IMG/VR virus record: IMGVR_UViG_3300037262_000003
Coordinates: 1 to 64,000 of that record
Length of the DNA stretch: 64,000 nt
Source: a virus
Direction: 5' to 3' (one strand)
The position numbers and the translations under genes are program-made. A model generated the notes under the pieces. It worked only from the letters and a program-made list of their open reading frames with translations. It was not told the DNA's origin and did no database searches. This document shows, one piece after another, positions 36,362-45,072 of this stretch (position 1 is its first letter; each line of letters begins with the position of its first letter).

Positions 36362-38019
36362 GCCACGTCTCCATTCTCCGAATAGTTACTAGCATACTCC
36401 CAGGCGTCGATGACTTCTTGCGCGTGCTTAATGAGGCTCTTGATGTCCTTGACCAGTGAGCCCGTGATTGTCTTACCGTCAATGGCAGCCAGGGCAATGT
36501 CGTCCTTGAACTCACGGACGGCTGCCTTACGTTCCTCGATCGTGCCTCTCATGAGGACGTTCACTACATTAACCGAGTCGAAGATAGATGAGGCACGGAT
36601 GTGCCGTCCGTTAACCTGCGTGCCAAGTCCGCCCGACCATGCCATGTCGATGTTGATGAGCCAGTTAGCGCACGGCAGGTCAGTACCATAGGCTCCAGCG
36701 TGACTGGAGACGAACACTCTCGTGTCTTCATCGTCTAGGAAGGCGGCAATGGCTGCTTCCTTTGCAGAACTCGTCATCTCTCCGTGGTATTCGACGCACT
36801 CCCAACCGAGATCCTCAAGGCCCTGCTTCGTGACGTTGACCATCATGCGGTAACGGGAGAAGAGAATGACCTTGCTTGACGGATCATTGTGAAGTATGTT
36901 ATTGACCTTGCGCAGAACGTAGTCCAGCTTCGGGGTATCCGTTGGGATACGTGCTCCCTCAGTGACCAGCTTGTGGGCGTACTTCGAGCCCGACTCACCA
37001 TCAGTCTCGTCGTACTTCAACGCCGACAGGTGAATCATCGGAGGGTAGTCAAGCAACTGCTCCATGACAGTGTGGATCGACATGACCTCGCCCATTCCGC
37101 CCTTGGCGCTGGTCTGTCCGCCAGCTCCGTAGTGAGCGCTCAGCGAGAAGCCCCCTGGATGGCTCGGAGAGCGATCGTAGGCGACTAGGAGGTCCCTGGC
37201 CATGTCAACGTATGCCTCTAGCATCTGAGGCTCTGTATCGACCTCCCAGGTATGGTAGACGACCTCTGGCATGAAGGGCGCTACGTCAGGGTCAACCCTG
37301 GACTTCCTGTACATGGCGGTGGACAGCTTCTCCCAGAGGATGTCAAGATTCCTGTAGCCCATGACCCCGCCATTGGAGTCTCTTCTGATGTAGGACTTGT
37401 CGAAGAGGTCAAAGCGCCCGAGGATGTTGCGGTCCACGAACTGCATGATCGAGTAGACATCCTCTGGGATGTTCTCAAGCGGTGTGGCAGTAAGAGCCAG
37501 ACGGAACGGGAAGTATCCCAGGCATTCCTTGATGGCCTGTGACCTCTGCGAAGAGGGGGACTTGATCAGGGAAGCCTCGTCAAGAACAGCGATGGTAGGG
37601 GATAGTTGATAAATATACTCATCGAATTCCGCCACAACCGTGTCGTATCCGACAATGACGTACTCAGGTCGGTTGAGTACTGCACGGGCATACTGATCGC
37701 GGCGCTTAGCAGGGTCTCCGTCGATGATGGTACAGTATTCTTCCTCCGGAACTGTTATGTGCTTGCGCTTGATTTGGAGCTGGCGTGTCGGGATGTCAGT
37801 GACGGAGGCTATGGCCTTGGCCCACTGGTACTTGAGGTTAGCAGGGACCACGAGCAGACAGCACTTGGTCATGCGCCGCTCAAGCAGATCCTCGCAGATG
37901 GCTATAGCCGTGGCAGTCTTCCCAAGCCCTGTGTCCAAGGCGAGCAGAAGACTGCCACGGTCCATGAACATGTCAAACGCCTCTTCCTGGTAGGGAAAGA
38001 GGTCAATTGTCATGGCCAT
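36358..38019 (-). CDS. SNF2-type DNA helicase/translocase
   Basis: 553 aa. Walker A LALDTGLGKTATA, motif II LDEASL, motif III LALTATPLEN, then helicase C: KVILFSRYRMMVNVT, VFVSSHAGAYGTDL. SF2 translocase, DNA remodelling or replication restart. RBS GGAG precedes the ATG. Confidence 0.93.
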   Translation of the reverse strand: MAMTIDLFPYQEEAFDMFMDRGSLLLALDTGLGKTATAIAICEDLLERRMTKCCLLVVPANLKYQWAKAIASVTDIPTRQLQIKRKHITVPEEEYCTIIDGDPAKRRDQYARAVLNRPEYVIVGYDTVVAEFDEYIYQLSPTIAVLDEASLIKSPSSQRSQAIKECLGYFPFRLALTATPLENIPEDVYSIMQFVDRNILGRFDLFDKSYIRRDSNGGVMGYRNLDILWEKLSTAMYRKSRVDPDVAPFMPEVVYHTWEVDTEPQMLEAYVDMARDLLVAYDRSPSHPGGFSLSAHYGAGGQTSAKGGMGEVMSIHTVMEQLLDYPPMIHLSALKYDETDGESGSKYAHKLVTEGARIPTDTPKLDYVLRKVNNILHNDPSSKVILFSRYRMMVNVTKQGLEDLGWECVEYHGEMTSSAKEAAIAAFLDDEDTRVFVSSHAGAYGTDLPCANWLINIDMAWSGGLGTQVNGRHIRASSIFDSVNVVNVLMRGTIEERKAAVREFKDDIALAAIDGKTITGSLVKDIKSLIKHAQEVIDAWEYASNYSENGDVA

Positions 38020-38053
38020 GGATACTCCTTTGTAGACTACTAGTTACTCCAGT

Positions 38054-39040
38054 CTACACCCAATCGATACCTTCGAAGTAGGTGAACGCTGCCGGTGTGG
38101 CAGTGAATATCCCGTTGTGAATCTCCTCAGGAGTCAGGTCGTTAGGATCACGACCATCAGGGGTGTGAATGTACGCACCATTATCCTTGCGTACCGTGCC
38201 GTAGTCGAACACGAACGTGCTCGTCCTGGCGTAGGGGTTGTTGAGAATAAAACGCTGCATGGCCTTGTGCCCGGCAGCGTCGTTGTCCAGCATGAGGATC
38301 ACGTGGTCAGCCACGGGCCAGAGCAGATCGTTGACCTGGTAGTCCGTGAAGCTAGAACCACAGGTACTCACCACTCTCTTCCACCCTGCATCGTAGACAA
38401 GCCCCGCCTTGACTGGGTTCTCTAGGACAACGCACAACCCTACGGTCCCCGTTGACTTTAGATTCCTGTAGCCGAAGACAGTGGTCGCCTTCTTGATCTT
38501 GGGAGGGTAGTTGATCACCAACTGCCCATCTTCCCCCGTCCCCTTCTCCTGCCATCCTATGAGCCTGTCTGTCCAGGGGTCTCTGAGGACAAAGACCCAG
38601 CGTTCCTTCTCTTCATTCCACAGAATCTCAAGAGCCTCGCAGGACTCAGCCGAGATCCTTCTCTCTGCCAATCTCTCCGCAGGCGGTGACACGAACGGCC
38701 AGAGATCCATCTCGCGGACAGCAGCCTCGCGTGCTACCTCAGGCTCATCCACTATTCCGATGCGTACCTTCTGCGTCTTGATCCACGCTACAGCCTCGCC
38801 CGACCGCACTCCCTTGGTGATCTGCACGAGCCACTGGAACGAACCACCGAATCCACAAGAGAAACAGTGGTGCTTACCGGTGTTCATATTGATCGACCAC
38901 GACGGAGAGCCGTCATAGTGCTGCGGGCTAGGGCACAGTGCCGTGGCCTCGTCGCCACGGATCTTGAAATCTATATTCAGATCCCACAGCGCCCGTTCCA
39001 TATCAGCGGGCACCAGATCAGGCAGTCTAGTAATCGTCAT
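38054..39040 (-). CDS. DNA primase
   Basis: 328 aa. Zinc finger Cys36, His41, Cys59, Cys62 (CHC2 type), then a Toprim domain (VVLENPVKAG, VILMLDNDAAG). Makes primers for lagging-strand synthesis. The third of three in-frame ATGs was chosen (six bases after AGGAGG). The gene overlaps the DnaB-like gene. Confidence 0.93.
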   Translation of the reverse strand: MTITRLPDLVPADMERALWDLNIDFKIRGDEATALCPSPQHYDGSPSWSINMNTGKHHCFSCGFGGSFQWLVQITKGVRSGEAVAWIKTQKVRIGIVDEPEVAREAAVREMDLWPFVSPPAERLAERRISAESCEALEILWNEEKERWVFVLRDPWTDRLIGWQEKGTGEDGQLVINYPPKIKKATTVFGYRNLKSTGTVGLCVVLENPVKAGLVYDAGWKRVVSTCGSSFTDYQVNDLLWPVADHVILMLDNDAAGHKAMQRFILNNPYARTSTFVFDYGTVRKDNGAYIHTPDGRDPNDLTPEEIHNGIFTATPAAFTYFEGIDWV

Positions 39041-40343
39041 CATCATCCTCCTTCGCCTCATACGCCTGGAACTCGAATACATCCCAGTCCCATTCACCAC
39101 GGATGGTCGGAAGATAGCCCCGACGTGCCGCAGTGTTCTTGATCGTGATCTCCCTGTCGTCTCCCTTGTCGATGGTGAACACCATATCGGAAGCCATGCG
39201 GAGTCCTGTGCCGCCCATCATCGCAGTGTCATCAAATCCGCCGCCCGACTTGCCGAGCTGCTTCTCACGAGCCTGGTGGGTCACCCAGACAGGGAATCGA
39301 TGTCTCATGGCCAGGTTCTTGAGATCCCTTGCAAGGTTGTCGTGAGCCTCCCAGCTTGAACCAGGAGTGCGGCCCGTGGCCTCGTCAGTCAGGAAGTAAA
39401 ACCCGTCGATGTAAACGATGTCGGGCTCGAACTTCTCGATCTCGTACTCAAGGTGAGACATGGTGAACTTCGAGATGGGCTGGACGATGGAGAATGCCTC
39501 TGAACCGCTGGACATCTCCCTCTCCCAGTACTCGCGGACCTTCTGCTCGTCAGACTTGGGCAGACGGAATTCCCTGGTGCTGGCGATATAAGGCGCAGGG
39601 TTAACCCCGGCTCCATAGCAGACCAGCATGTCACGAACGTCTTCCTCCGGTATCTCAGTCGAGATGAATATGACACGGCGAGGGTCGAGCTGCTCCTGCC
39701 CCGAGAAGGATGTCCTTCCGAACCAGGCGTGGTAGGCAGACTGCAAGAGGAACGTGGTCTTGCCCGCCTTGGCACGGCCTACCAGCGTGATGAGCTGACC
39801 GGGCTGCGAGCCAGGGAAGTGCTTGTCCAGCTCATCGATGCCGAAGCCAGGGCCAGGCTCGCGCACCATAGCGATACGTTCTTCGAGCTGGTAGTCCGAT
39901 CGGTCCCAGGTCACCGAGATGGCAGCCTGCTCCTGCTGGTACAGAACCTTGCGTGCCGTCGCCATCATGATCTCAGCGGCAGTGACAGGATCTCCTGCCT
40001 CCACGTAGCGCTGGGCCTCAGTCGTGCCGACCTGAGTCTCGAACATGGAGACTGCCTGCTTGGCCAGGTCCACAAGCTCACGGTCATCGAACGAGGGCTC
40101 CACCAGCCTGTAACTCTCGGGCGGGTACGAGCGCCTGAACAACGTGATGTCCATGACCTTCGTGTACTTCTCGTAGTGCCTGAGGATGGTGTTCCAGGCG
40201 TCAATGTCCTGGCCCGTGAACACTGCCGCATACGCAGGGCTCATCTGGTTGGACATGAACTCGCCGTCCAGTCCCGCCTTAAGGTAAGGCTGGATGTTCT
40301 TGGTCTGTAGCACACGGGCGATAATCTCACGCCCGAGGATCAT
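39027..40343 (-). CDS. Replicative DNA helicase, DnaB-like
   Basis: 438 aa from the ATG 40343. Walker A GRAKAGKTT (189-197), Walker B IVYIDGFYFL, then WVTHQAR (sensor) and an Asp run at the C-terminus (DDDDD). Unwinds the fork ahead of the polymerase. GGAGG is 15 bases from this ATG but 6 bases from an ATC at 40350-40352, so the true start may be non-standard. Confidence 0.92.
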   Translation of the reverse strand: MILGREIIARVLQTKNIQPYLKAGLDGEFMSNQMSPAYAAVFTGQDIDAWNTILRHYEKYTKVMDITLFRRSYPPESYRLVEPSFDDRELVDLAKQAVSMFETQVGTTEAQRYVEAGDPVTAAEIMMATARKVLYQQEQAAISVTWDRSDYQLEERIAMVREPGPGFGIDELDKHFPGSQPGQLITLVGRAKAGKTTFLLQSAYHAWFGRTSFSGQEQLDPRRVIFISTEIPEEDVRDMLVCYGAGVNPAPYIASTREFRLPKSDEQKVREYWEREMSSGSEAFSIVQPISKFTMSHLEYEIEKFEPDIVYIDGFYFLTDEATGRTPGSSWEAHDNLARDLKNLAMRHRFPVWVTHQAREKQLGKSGGGFDDTAMMGGTGLRMASDMVFTIDKGDDREITIKNTAARRGYLPTIRGEWDWDVFEFQAYEAKEDDDDDY

Positions 40344-40439
40344 CTTAGCGATGGTAATCCTCCTTCTTGTGGGTGAGCGTGCAGCGCTCACCAGTATGCT
40401 TTGAATAGTTACGCGGCATCCAACTGCCACATACTGCCA

Positions 40440-40937
40440 CTACTGAATCCCCTTCCTCTTACGTCTGTCCCGGTACACTCTCCACAGTCCCTTGGTGCAA
40501 TCGTCCAGGGTAACCGGGTCGTAGAACATTCCGAGAACGTCCTCCACGCCATTGCAGTACCCCCAGGGAGCGTTCTTCTTGAAGTACCTCACGACATTGC
40601 GCCCGAAGTCAGCCAGAGATAGCTGCCTGCCGTCACCATCGCGGAACCTCTCGGGGTAAGCCGCATAACTGATCCTGATAGCCGAACGATCCAGGGCGTC
40701 CTGTCCCCTCTTGAACAGCCAGGCAGCGTTCTTGCCTGTGATGATGCCCTCATCGTAGAAGAACTTCTCCATCTCCTGAGCGATAGCCCAGGCCACATCG
40801 TCAGGATCACCCAGTCGGTCAGGCGTAGCGTTCTCACCTCTCACGAACCTAGGACGATCTTCATCAGCCCGACGTTCCCTGTCTCTAAGAGACCCTGGTC
40901 TCGGGGCTGGCTTGTTCCTGTTGTAGACCTTTTCCAT
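40440..40937 (-). CDS. Hypothetical replication-region protein
   Basis: 165 aa, beginning MEKVYNRNKPAPRPG, Arg-rich at both ends, core WAIAQEMEKFFYDEG. AGGAGG four bases upstream. First gene of the replication unit, downstream of promoters at 40958 and 41071. Function unknown. Confidence 0.75.
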   Translation of the reverse strand: MEKVYNRNKPAPRPGSLRDRERRADEDRPRFVRGENATPDRLGDPDDVAWAIAQEMEKFFYDEGIITGKNAAWLFKRGQDALDRSAIRISYAAYPERFRDGDGRQLSLADFGRNVVRYFKKNAPWGYCNGVEDVLGMFYDPVTLDDCTKGLWRVYRDRRKRKGIQ

Positions 40938-40957
40938 GTCGCCTCCTTCTGGTCATA

Positions 40958-40986
40958 GTTCTACAGCACCAGAGTCGGGATGTCAA
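40958..40986 (-). promoter_or_regulatory. Promoter of the leftward replication unit
   Basis: TTGACA (40981-40986), 17-bp spacer, TAGAAC (40958-40963). Confidence 0.6.
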
Positions 40987-41070
40987 CTTCGGAGTCAGCT
41001 CGGCCATAAGTATTTTGGTAGGGAACTACATGAGTATTAGAACCAAAGTCAAAGTCAAAACCTAATGACG

Positions 41071-41099
41071 ATTGTAGCGACGGGTCTAGGAGTTGTCAA
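41071..41099 (-). promoter_or_regulatory. Strong distal promoter of the leftward unit
   Basis: TTGACA (41094-41099), 17-bp spacer, TACAAT (41071-41076), nearly consensus, about 110 bp upstream of the first. Confidence 0.72.
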
Positions 41100-41122
41100 G
41101 CACTCTCGGATCTTGGGACTGC

Positions 41123-41152
41123 TTGACTCCCAGGGGTACCTGGCCCTAGACT
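41123..41152 (+). promoter_or_regulatory. Rightward promoter of the AT-hook gene
   Basis: TTGACT (41123-41128), 18-bp spacer, TAGACT (41147-41152). The spacer holds CCAGG-GGTA-CCTGG, a possible operator. Confidence 0.6.
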
Positions 41153-41174
41153 GTTGGGACAAGGAGGTACAAAC

Positions 41175-42089
41175 ATGACTGAGAACGAGGTGCAAGAGGC
41201 ACCGATGACGACGTACGCCCTGTGGGGCACGGGGGACATCACGGCTGAGAACGCCAAGGCCCTGCTGGAGGAGTACATCCCCGACAATGTGGGCACAGTC
41301 TTCAGGCCCGATCGTATCACGAGGGATCACAAGGGGCTCAGGACTGCCCTGGACTGGTTCGAGAGCCCGGACTTCCTGGGTGACGGCGGGGCTCTGCCCA
41401 GCACGGACCTGATTCAGTCGCTAGTGGATGAGCGCGACGGCGAGTTCCACGATGAGGTCTATCTCTTGGCGCTGTGGCCCAGCGAGCCCTCCCATGAGGA
41501 CTTCGACTTCATCGAGAGCGTGCAGCAGGCTGGCATCACAGTGATCGCCCTGTCACATGCGTTCGTTGAGCTGGACCTGAGCTTGTACAGCAGGCCCGAG
41601 GCGACCAAGGAAGAGAAGGCTGAGGCCAGGGCTGCCGCCATCGCAGAGAAGAAGCCGAGGGGTCGCCCGAGGAAGCTTTCTGACGCTGCCCCTGAGACCA
41701 AGGAGTTCATCAGCCCGAGTGTGACCGAGGCAGCTTCTACTCTGGTCACGGCTACAGATCCACTAGTCTGCGACGGAACGCTGCTGCCCGAGGTTCAGGT
41801 CAACGATGACCTTACCGCACAGATGTTCGCTGGCATCAAGAGGTACATCGATATGAACATCGAGGCCGGTATCAAGGCTGCCATGCAGTCGCTGGGGGAG
41901 GCTGTCCGTCCTGTTCTGCATCACGACGAGCACCCTCCGTTCGAGCCTCCGTACGTTGGCATCGACACCAAGCCTTACTTCTTCAACAAGACCACGAACG
42001 TGTACCGCGAGGGCACAGGCAAGCCGCGACGTGGTGAGCTTCTGGTTAACATGACTGACGAAGAAGCTCAGGAGAAGGGCGCGCTGTGA
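41175..42089 (+). CDS. AT-hook protein
   Basis: 304 aa from the ATG at 41175 (GGAGG upstream). AT-hook KKPRGRPRKL (159-168) between an N-terminal alpha/beta domain and a C-terminal domain with DDLTAQMFAGIKRY. AT-hooks bind the minor groove; the protein may act as nucleoid-like or regulatory factor at the divergent control region. One of four rightward genes in the window. Confidence 0.8.
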   Translation: MTENEVQEAPMTTYALWGTGDITAENAKALLEEYIPDNVGTVFRPDRITRDHKGLRTALDWFESPDFLGDGGALPSTDLIQSLVDERDGEFHDEVYLLALWPSEPSHEDFDFIESVQQAGITVIALSHAFVELDLSLYSRPEATKEEKAEARAAAIAEKKPRGRPRKLSDAAPETKEFISPSVTEAASTLVTATDPLVCDGTLLPEVQVNDDLTAQMFAGIKRYIDMNIEAGIKAAMQSLGEAVRPVLHHDEHPPFEPPYVGIDTKPYFFNKTTNVYREGTGKPRRGELLVNMTDEEAQEKGAL

Positions 42090-42283
42090 TCAAGGCAGAA
42101 TACCTGCGCGGAGTGCTGAACGGGCTGCATGACGCAGGGATGGACCTGGAAATTCTTGACCTGCAAGTCGTATCGAACGGCAAGTACATAGACAAGGGAG
42201 ATCCTGTTGATGTGACAGGAATGGTCCAGGTCTCAGTAAACGAGGATGGTCTCGGAGGTTCGCTGGCCATCGGTATAGAGTAA
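42086..42283 (+). CDS. Small hypothetical protein
   Basis: 65 aa, GTG start overlapping the previous stop (GTGA). MIKAEYLRGVLNGLHD..., alpha/beta. Coupled to the AT-hook gene. Function unknown. Confidence 0.7.
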   Translation: MIKAEYLRGVLNGLHDAGMDLEILDLQVVSNGKYIDKGDPVDVTGMVQVSVNEDGLGGSLAIGIE

Positions 42284-42287
42284 TGAA

Positions 42288-42324
42288 AGAGGCCCCCAGG
42301 GAATAGTCTCAACCTGGGGCCTCT
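42288..42324 (+). terminator. Rightward terminator
   Basis: Long GC-rich stem AGAGGCCCC / GGGGCCTCT, extendable with AGG/CCT past one unpaired C, loop of about 12 nt, right after the 65-aa gene. Confidence 0.72.
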
Positions 42325-42419
42325 AGTGCTCTTGCCGGAAGGAGGGGGTCCAGCTTGAGCGGCGAGTGGAGGGTCCTCGCACTTTTGAGTATACATGATG
42401 GATTGGAAAAGTAATAACA

Positions 42420-42869
42420 ATGCAAAAGGGTAACCTATCTAATCAGGTTCAGGCGAGAGCGCTCTTGGTGTTTGAAGGCGCACTCGGTCACATCTCAGGT
42501 GAAGACGTTAAGGAATTCAACGCACTGGGATCAGCCGGTCAGTGGTACGAGGCATGGTCCCTCTGGACTATCAACGAAGACATGGCAGGAAAGATCTGGC
42601 AGGTCGTCAAGAACCAGTTCGTTCAAATCTCACTGGTCTCATTCGTAGCACCCGAGGATGGTGACGCCAGCTATGGGCTACAGCAGATCATGGACGAGCA
42701 CCACCTACCAATAGCAGAGGTATTTTCTTGGAGCCCTAAGCGTCTAGCCCGAGAGCTTGCGTACATGCCTGACGTGGCCTGCGTCTACGATGCCAACCCT
42801 GAGACATGGGCTATGTTCGGGCGCAAGGGTCAGGCCCTCCAGAACATCAACGACTTCTGTAGGTTCTGA
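42420..42869 (+). CDS. Hypothetical protein
   Basis: 149 aa, beginning MQKGNLSNQVQARALLVF. The C-terminal half (DVACVYDANPETWAMFGRKG) resembles the metal/strand region of HAD-like folds. No strong ribosome site (GGAAAAG); a TATACA box at 42392 may be its promoter. Convergent with the gene at 42884. Confidence 0.68.
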   Translation: MQKGNLSNQVQARALLVFEGALGHISGEDVKEFNALGSAGQWYEAWSLWTINEDMAGKIWQVVKNQFVQISLVSFVAPEDGDASYGLQQIMDEHHLPIAEVFSWSPKRLARELAYMPDVACVYDANPETWAMFGRKGQALQNINDFCRF

Positions 42870-42883
42870 CGCCAGGAATTAGA

Positions 42884-43261
42884 TCAGAGTTCGGGGACGA
42901 ACTTCTCCACTGTTCCTTCGGAATCTGGCAGTGGGTACCCGCGAGTCAGGAAGTCAGTTACCTCGACCTTAGCCTTGGGCTTGAGCTTGACGAGGTTGTC
43001 ACGTATCTTCTCAACAGGTACGCGCACTGGCTCATGCCCCTGGAGTCTTACGCCGGTCCAGCCATAGATCAATCCCATCGGGATAGTCATGGCGAGGGAC
43101 AGAACAATGATGTGCGGTAGCACCAGCGCGGTAAGAGCAGCCGAGAACATGACCAGAGGGTTCAGCTTCTTGTCGATGCTGAATGGCAGCAGGTTAACGA
43201 CCAGCGCGGAGCCCGCTACTGCTGCAAATATTGCGAGTATGATCCAAATGAATTCCATCAT
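42884..43261 (-). CDS. Membrane protein
   Basis: 125 aa. Two to three spans in the first ~70 residues (FIWIILAIFAAVAG...; LTALVLPHIIVLSLAM), then a cytoplasmic Lys-rich tail. -10 TACAAT (43268-43273) six bases before the ATG suggests a leaderless mRNA starting within the end of the fibre gene. Function unknown. Confidence 0.72.
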   Translation of the reverse strand: MMEFIWIILAIFAAVAGSALVVNLLPFSIDKKLNPLVMFSAALTALVLPHIIVLSLAMTIPMGLIYGWTGVRLQGHEPVRVPVEKIRDNLVKLKPKAKVEVTDFLTRGYPLPDSEGTVEKFVPEL

Positions 43262-43273
43262 ACTCGCATTGTA

Positions 43274-45064
43274 CTATGAGAACTGCGTGACGGGGCTGTT
43301 GTAGACCGGGGCGTAGGCGTGCAGCCCGAGCGCCAGATGATCTGACAGCACCGACTGGACGGCAGCGTAGGCGATGTTGCCACGGATGTAGTAGTAAGAG
43401 CGCGAGTCGTTTACCGTGCCTTCCCAGTTCCATCCGTCGAATGACCCGTCACCATAGGGAATGAGCCCGCCAGGGTTTAGCATGACGGCATCCAGATACC
43501 AGTCCATGGTCGTGCTAGTCGGAGCTGTGAGTGAGTTCTCAGTCCAGAAACCTATGATCACATTGGTTGTTGGTGCGATGAACTGCAATGTGATCTGGGT
43601 CCAGCCCGTTGACACAATGGCTATGGTCGCAGAGGCAGCAGATGCCAGTGAGACTGTCGGGTTGACTGCCATCGTCAGGAAGCGAGGGTTAGACCCGTCA
43701 GTGTGCAGCGCGTAGGCTGACACCGTGTATTCCTCGCCCACAATAAGGTCGGGGACCGCTATGTAGTTGCCGACCTGAGTGCCAGTGCCTGTGCTGAACA
43801 AGGAGGCAGAGCCTAGGAAGTGCTGCGATGTCTGTCGTGAGATCGTAGTCGTAGGAGCAGCCACCCATCCCGCAGCGTCAGTCTCGAAATTAGGGTTGGT
43901 GATGTAGTTCATCTGTGATGGTGCCAGGGTGGCGGTCAGTGCCCGAGGGCGAACGTACGCACTGGGAACTACGTTTGCGCCTGTTCCGGGGACAAGCTCG
44001 GCCTGTACGTGAGTGATGTTCTGGGCACCTGATGCCGCAATAGATGCGAACTCATATCCCACTGCGAAGTAAGCCGCCTTGTTCCACGTCTTTGTGTCCG
44101 AGCTGTTGAGCAGCGAGTGCGGGGCAGAGAAGGTAGCGAACGGCCGAGTGTAACCGGCCGATCCTGATGTGTTTACTCCGGAGGCAATGCCAGCGTTGTT
44201 GTACCCGATCAGAGCCATGGCAGGGTCTACGTCTGCCGGTGTGAATGTCGAGAAGTCATCCAGACCTGCGAACATAAGCAGAACTGTCAGACCAGTCGGT
44301 ACCACCGTTCCGCCACCGGATAGGACTACTCCGTCAAGGCCGGTGAATGCATCCCCGGACAAGTCAATGTCGCCAGTGACAGTGATCGGGCCAGAGGCAG
44401 GATCAGAGTTGACCAGGAAGAAGATCGCAGCCTGGTTGAGCAGCGAGGCAAAGCCCGAGAACTGAATGTCACCTGATGCCGCTATCTGATTCTGGTAGAG
44501 CTTGTAACTCGCGCTCTCTTCGGCAGTGCCTACCCAGAATCCAAAGAGCTGATCACCATCGATGTACGGAGTCGGGAGGTTGCCTCCATTGAGAGTGAGG
44601 CTGGGCTCGTACTGAACGCCGTCGATAAGGAACGAGCACATCTGAATGCCGACAGTCTCGACATAGACCGCAATGCTATCGCCGTTAACCAGTGACAGCC
44701 CGTTGAGAATTACCCGCGTCCATCCCATCGTCGGGTCAAACGACACCGTGGTAGACGCCAGAGTAATAGCGCTAGTGGTGTCAATGGCGTAGACGTTCAG
44801 CGTACCAGACTGGTCGATGTCAGAGCCCTGTAGGTAGAAGCTCACACACCCTGTTGCAGACGCCAGAACGGTCCCTGGAGGCAGGATCACGCCCTCGTTA
44901 GGGTTCTGGCCCGGAGCGGTGACTTGTAGGCTCTGCGTGCCGTACAGGCCCGTTCCCATGTTGAGTACAGGGACTACCCCGTTGACTCCAGTGACACCTG
45001 TAAGATCCTGCTCGAAGCTTGGGTTAGAGCAGAAGTTGTAGGTGTATACGCTTGGCCACGCCAT
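43274..45064 (-). CDS. Minor tail protein, carbohydrate-binding modules
   Basis: 596 aa. Repeated jelly-roll-like segments beginning NFCSNPSFE and ITNPNFETDAAGW, of the kind that bind glycans. Ser/Thr/Gly-rich. Probable receptor-binding or decoration protein at the end of the tail module. Confidence 0.8.
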   Translation of the reverse strand: MAWPSVYTYNFCSNPSFEQDLTGVTGVNGVVPVLNMGTGLYGTQSLQVTAPGQNPNEGVILPPGTVLASATGCVSFYLQGSDIDQSGTLNVYAIDTTSAITLASTTVSFDPTMGWTRVILNGLSLVNGDSIAVYVETVGIQMCSFLIDGVQYEPSLTLNGGNLPTPYIDGDQLFGFWVGTAEESASYKLYQNQIAASGDIQFSGFASLLNQAAIFFLVNSDPASGPITVTGDIDLSGDAFTGLDGVVLSGGGTVVPTGLTVLLMFAGLDDFSTFTPADVDPAMALIGYNNAGIASGVNTSGSAGYTRPFATFSAPHSLLNSSDTKTWNKAAYFAVGYEFASIAASGAQNITHVQAELVPGTGANVVPSAYVRPRALTATLAPSQMNYITNPNFETDAAGWVAAPTTTISRQTSQHFLGSASLFSTGTGTQVGNYIAVPDLIVGEEYTVSAYALHTDGSNPRFLTMAVNPTVSLASAASATIAIVSTGWTQITLQFIAPTTNVIIGFWTENSLTAPTSTTMDWYLDAVMLNPGGLIPYGDGSFDGWNWEGTVNDSRSYYYIRGNIAYAAVQSVLSDHLALGLHAYAPVYNSPVTQFS

Positions 45065-45072
45065 GACTACTC

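Noticed and set aside
40369-40391. GTGAGCG/CGCTCAC hairpin
   Set aside because: Short stem without U-tract between two genes of one unit; not enough for a terminator call.
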